Both the position numbers and the translations under genes were made by a program. Below the pieces are notes generated by a model. The model searched no databases. It saw nothing but the letters and a program-made list of their open reading frames with translations, and was not told where the DNA came from. Below are positions 62,658 to 64,000 of a DNA stretch of 64,000 nt, one piece after another. Numbering within the stretch: position 1 is the first letter of the stretch; every line of letters begins with the position of its first letter. Location: NCBI RefSeq assembly GCF_025506355.1, contig NZ_JANZYP010000015.1, forward strand, positions 62,001 through 126,000, read 5' to 3'. Origin of the DNA: Sphaerisporangium corydalis. GTDB lineage: Bacteria; Actinomycetota; Actinomycetes; Streptosporangiales; Streptosporangiaceae.

Positions 62658-64000
62658 GACCCTCCCGTGACCGTGGCCGCGCCGGTGCCGCCCTCGGGAG
62701 CCGGTTCGGCGGGGGACTCGCCGGCCTCGTCGTGGACGACGGCGAGTACGGCGTCCATGTCCACCGGCTGCCCCGCGCGCACCGGCAGTTCGGCCACCAG
62801 GCCGTCCGAGGGCGCGGTGACGGTGTGCTCCATCTTCATCGCCTCGACGATCAGCAACGGCTGGCCCTCGGTGACCCGCTCCCCCACGACGACCTTGACC
62901 AGCAGGACGGTGCCCGGCATCGGGCTGCGGACCACCCCGTCGCCGGCCCGCCCGGCCCCGGCCCGGTCGCCCCGGTCGCCGGGCTCGTGCGGGGTGACCG
63001 CCCAGGTGCGCCCGTCCCTGCCGAGCCACACCGTCCCGCCCGAAACGGCGCAGGCGAAGCGCGAGGTCAGCCCGTCGAGCGTCACGAGCGCGTCGCCCCG
63101 TCCTGTCAGGGCGTCCGGGCCGCCGGCCAGCCGGGCCGAGGCCGGGGTGGCGCCGTCCACGGCCACCGACGCCGCCCGCCGGGGAAGGCCGCGCACCCGC
63201 ACCTCGGCGGTCTCGTCCCGGGCCGACAGCGGCCAGGTGGTCCAGGCGGGCTCGCCGAGCCGCCACCCGTCCGGCACGTCCCAGGGGTCGTCGCCGGCGG
63301 TTCCGGCGAGCCGGTCCTGCAGGATCAGCGCCGCCGCCGAGACGACGTCGGCGGGCAGCCCGCCGGGGCCGTAGGCGCCGTCGAGCAGCGCGCCGAGGCG
63401 CCGCTCGATCAGGCCGGTGCCGAGGTCGCCCGCGACCACGCCGGGGTCGGCGAGCAGGGCGCGCAGGAACGCGATGTTGGTGGTCACCCCGAGGACGGTG
63501 GTCGCGCGCAGGGCCGCGTCCAGCCGCCGCAGCGCGGTCCCCCGGTCCGGGCCCCAGGCGATCACCTTGGACAGCATGGGGTCGTAGTCGCTGCCGACGA
63601 CCGTGCCCTCCTGGATCCCGGAGTCGACCCGCACCCCCGGCTCGCCCTCGGGTTCGGCCAGGGACAGCACCCGCCCGCCGGTGGGCAGGAAGTCCCGCGA
63701 GGGGTCCTCGGCGTACACGCGGGCCTCGACGGCGTGCCCGTCCATCCGGACGTCGTCCTGGGTCAGCGGCAGCCGCTCCCCCGCCGCGACGCGGAGCTGG
63801 AGCTCCACCAGGTCCAGGCCGGTGACCATCTCGGTCACGGGGTGCTCGACCTGGAGCCGGGTGTTCATCTCGATGAAGAAGGCGGGGTGCCCCGGCTGGT
63901 CGCCGGAGACGATGAACTCGACGGTCCCGGCGCCGACGTACCCGACCGCCCGCGCGGCCCTGACCGCGTCGGCCCCCATGCGGCTCCGCATGGCGTCGTC
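62654..64000 (-). CDS. Biotin carboxylase/BCCP subunit, N-terminal part outside window
   Basis: The visible about 449 residues hold the C-terminal half of the biotin carboxylase domain (VGYVGAGTVEF, EMNTRLQVEHPVTEMVTGLDLVE) and the biotinyl domain with EAMKMEH. The frame is open to the window end, so the gene is cut at its 5' end, and about 200 residues are missing. With HMG-CoA lyase and an acyl-CoA dehydrogenase downstream it is probably methylcrotonyl-CoA carboxylase alpha; the beta subunit gene is expected just beyond 64000. It is a second carboxylase system, distinct from the one at 3036-6678. Confidence 0.88.
   Translation of the reverse strand, partial: DDAMRSRMGADAVRAARAVGYVGAGTVEFIVSGDQPGHPAFFIEMNTRLQVEHPVTEMVTGLDLVELQLRVAAGERLPLTQDDVRMDGHAVEARVYAEDPSRDFLPTGGRVLSLAEPEGEPGVRVDSGIQEGTVVGSDYDPMLSKVIAWGPDRGTALRRLDAALRATTVLGVTTNIAFLRALLADPGVVAGDLGTGLIERRLGALLDGAYGPGGLPADVVSAAALILQDRLAGTAGDDPWDVPDGWRLGEPAWTTWPLSARDETAEVRVRGLPRRAASVAVDGATPASARLAGGPDALTGRGDALVTLDGLTSRFACAVSGGTVWLGRDGRTWAVTPHEPGDRGDRAGAGRAGDGVVRSPMPGTVLLVKVVVGERVTEGQPLLIVEAMKMEHTVTAPSDGLVAELPVRAGQPVDMDAVLAVVHDEAGESPAEPAPEGGTGAATVTGGS

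Overview
The window reads as the chromosome of a high-GC Gram-positive actinomycete. GTG and ATG starts are common, almost every gene has long open frames on the opposite strand, operons are tightly packed with ATGA/GTGA stop-start overlaps, and typical actinomycete families are present (SARP/AfsR-type regulators, XRE regulator with small partners, PadR and TetR regulators, PASTA-less Ser/Thr kinase, DrrAB-type exporter). The mix would suit Streptosporangiales or a relative, but no rRNA or other phylogenetic marker is present, so the taxon is an inference. I saw no tRNA, rRNA, CRISPR array, IS element, prophage or plasmid gene.

Layout. 1-1107: 3' part of an FAD-linked oxidase. 1210-2958: membrane Ser/Thr kinase. 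3036-9405: operon of acyl-CoA carboxylase (carboxyltransferase, then biotin carboxylase/BCCP), glutaconyl-CoA-hydratase-like crotonase and an AtuA-family protein, a gene set that resembles acyclic-terpenoid (Atu) or leucine degradation. 9307-13132: AraC regulator, saccharopine-dehydrogenase-like enzyme and an XRE regulator between two small proteins. 13222-20684: two divergent operons around a shared operator, one for an FAD oxidoreductase, a Rieske oxygenase and a class-III aminotransferase, the other for a polyamine-type ABC importer that has no ATPase gene here. 20709-24236: P-loop/TPR protein. 24326-30671: PadR, methyltransferase, epimerase/TetR pair, LRR protein, VOC protein and FAD monooxygenase. 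30966-35144: very large SARP/AfsR-type regulator with repeat insertions. 35436-41348: acyl-CoA dehydrogenase, SnoaL protein, two TetR regulators and an ADP-forming-type CoA ligase. 41754-50019: ferritin-like protein, GT39 and GT2-GtrA glycosyltransferases with a two-component system, and a second phytoene-dehydrogenase-like oxidoreductase. 50113-53872: psuG, a PfkB kinase and an unknown multidomain protein. 54031-60352: second AfsR-type regulator, DrrBA-type ABC exporter, GNAT and NTF2-like proteins. 60505-64000: acyl-CoA dehydrogenase, HMG-CoA lyase and a biotin carboxylase cut by the window end (a Liu-type leucine operon).

How the genes fit together. Carbon catabolism through CoA thioesters dominates: two biotin-dependent carboxylase systems, two acyl-CoA dehydrogenases, a CoA ligase and HMG-CoA lyase. 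A palindrome TGACTGG-N4-CCAGTCA, or a degenerate form, occurs at four sites: before an acyl-CoA dehydrogenase, before a TetR gene, before the CoA ligase, and between the oxidoreductase and polyamine-importer operons. This suggests one TetR regulon joining distant operons in the window.

The most unusual property is structural. Many genes carry in-frame minisatellite expansions in linkers between domains. Several gene ends are followed by tandem copies of a segment that includes the stop codon (a 104-bp unit after the CoA ligase, a 16-bp unit at the 48469 gene, a 19-bp unit at the VOC gene, a 35-bp unit between convergent genes, and a 33-bp unit between carboxylase and hydratase that makes a 45-codon frame). 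A 31-nt C homopolymer lies 14 bp before the start codon of the large SARP gene.
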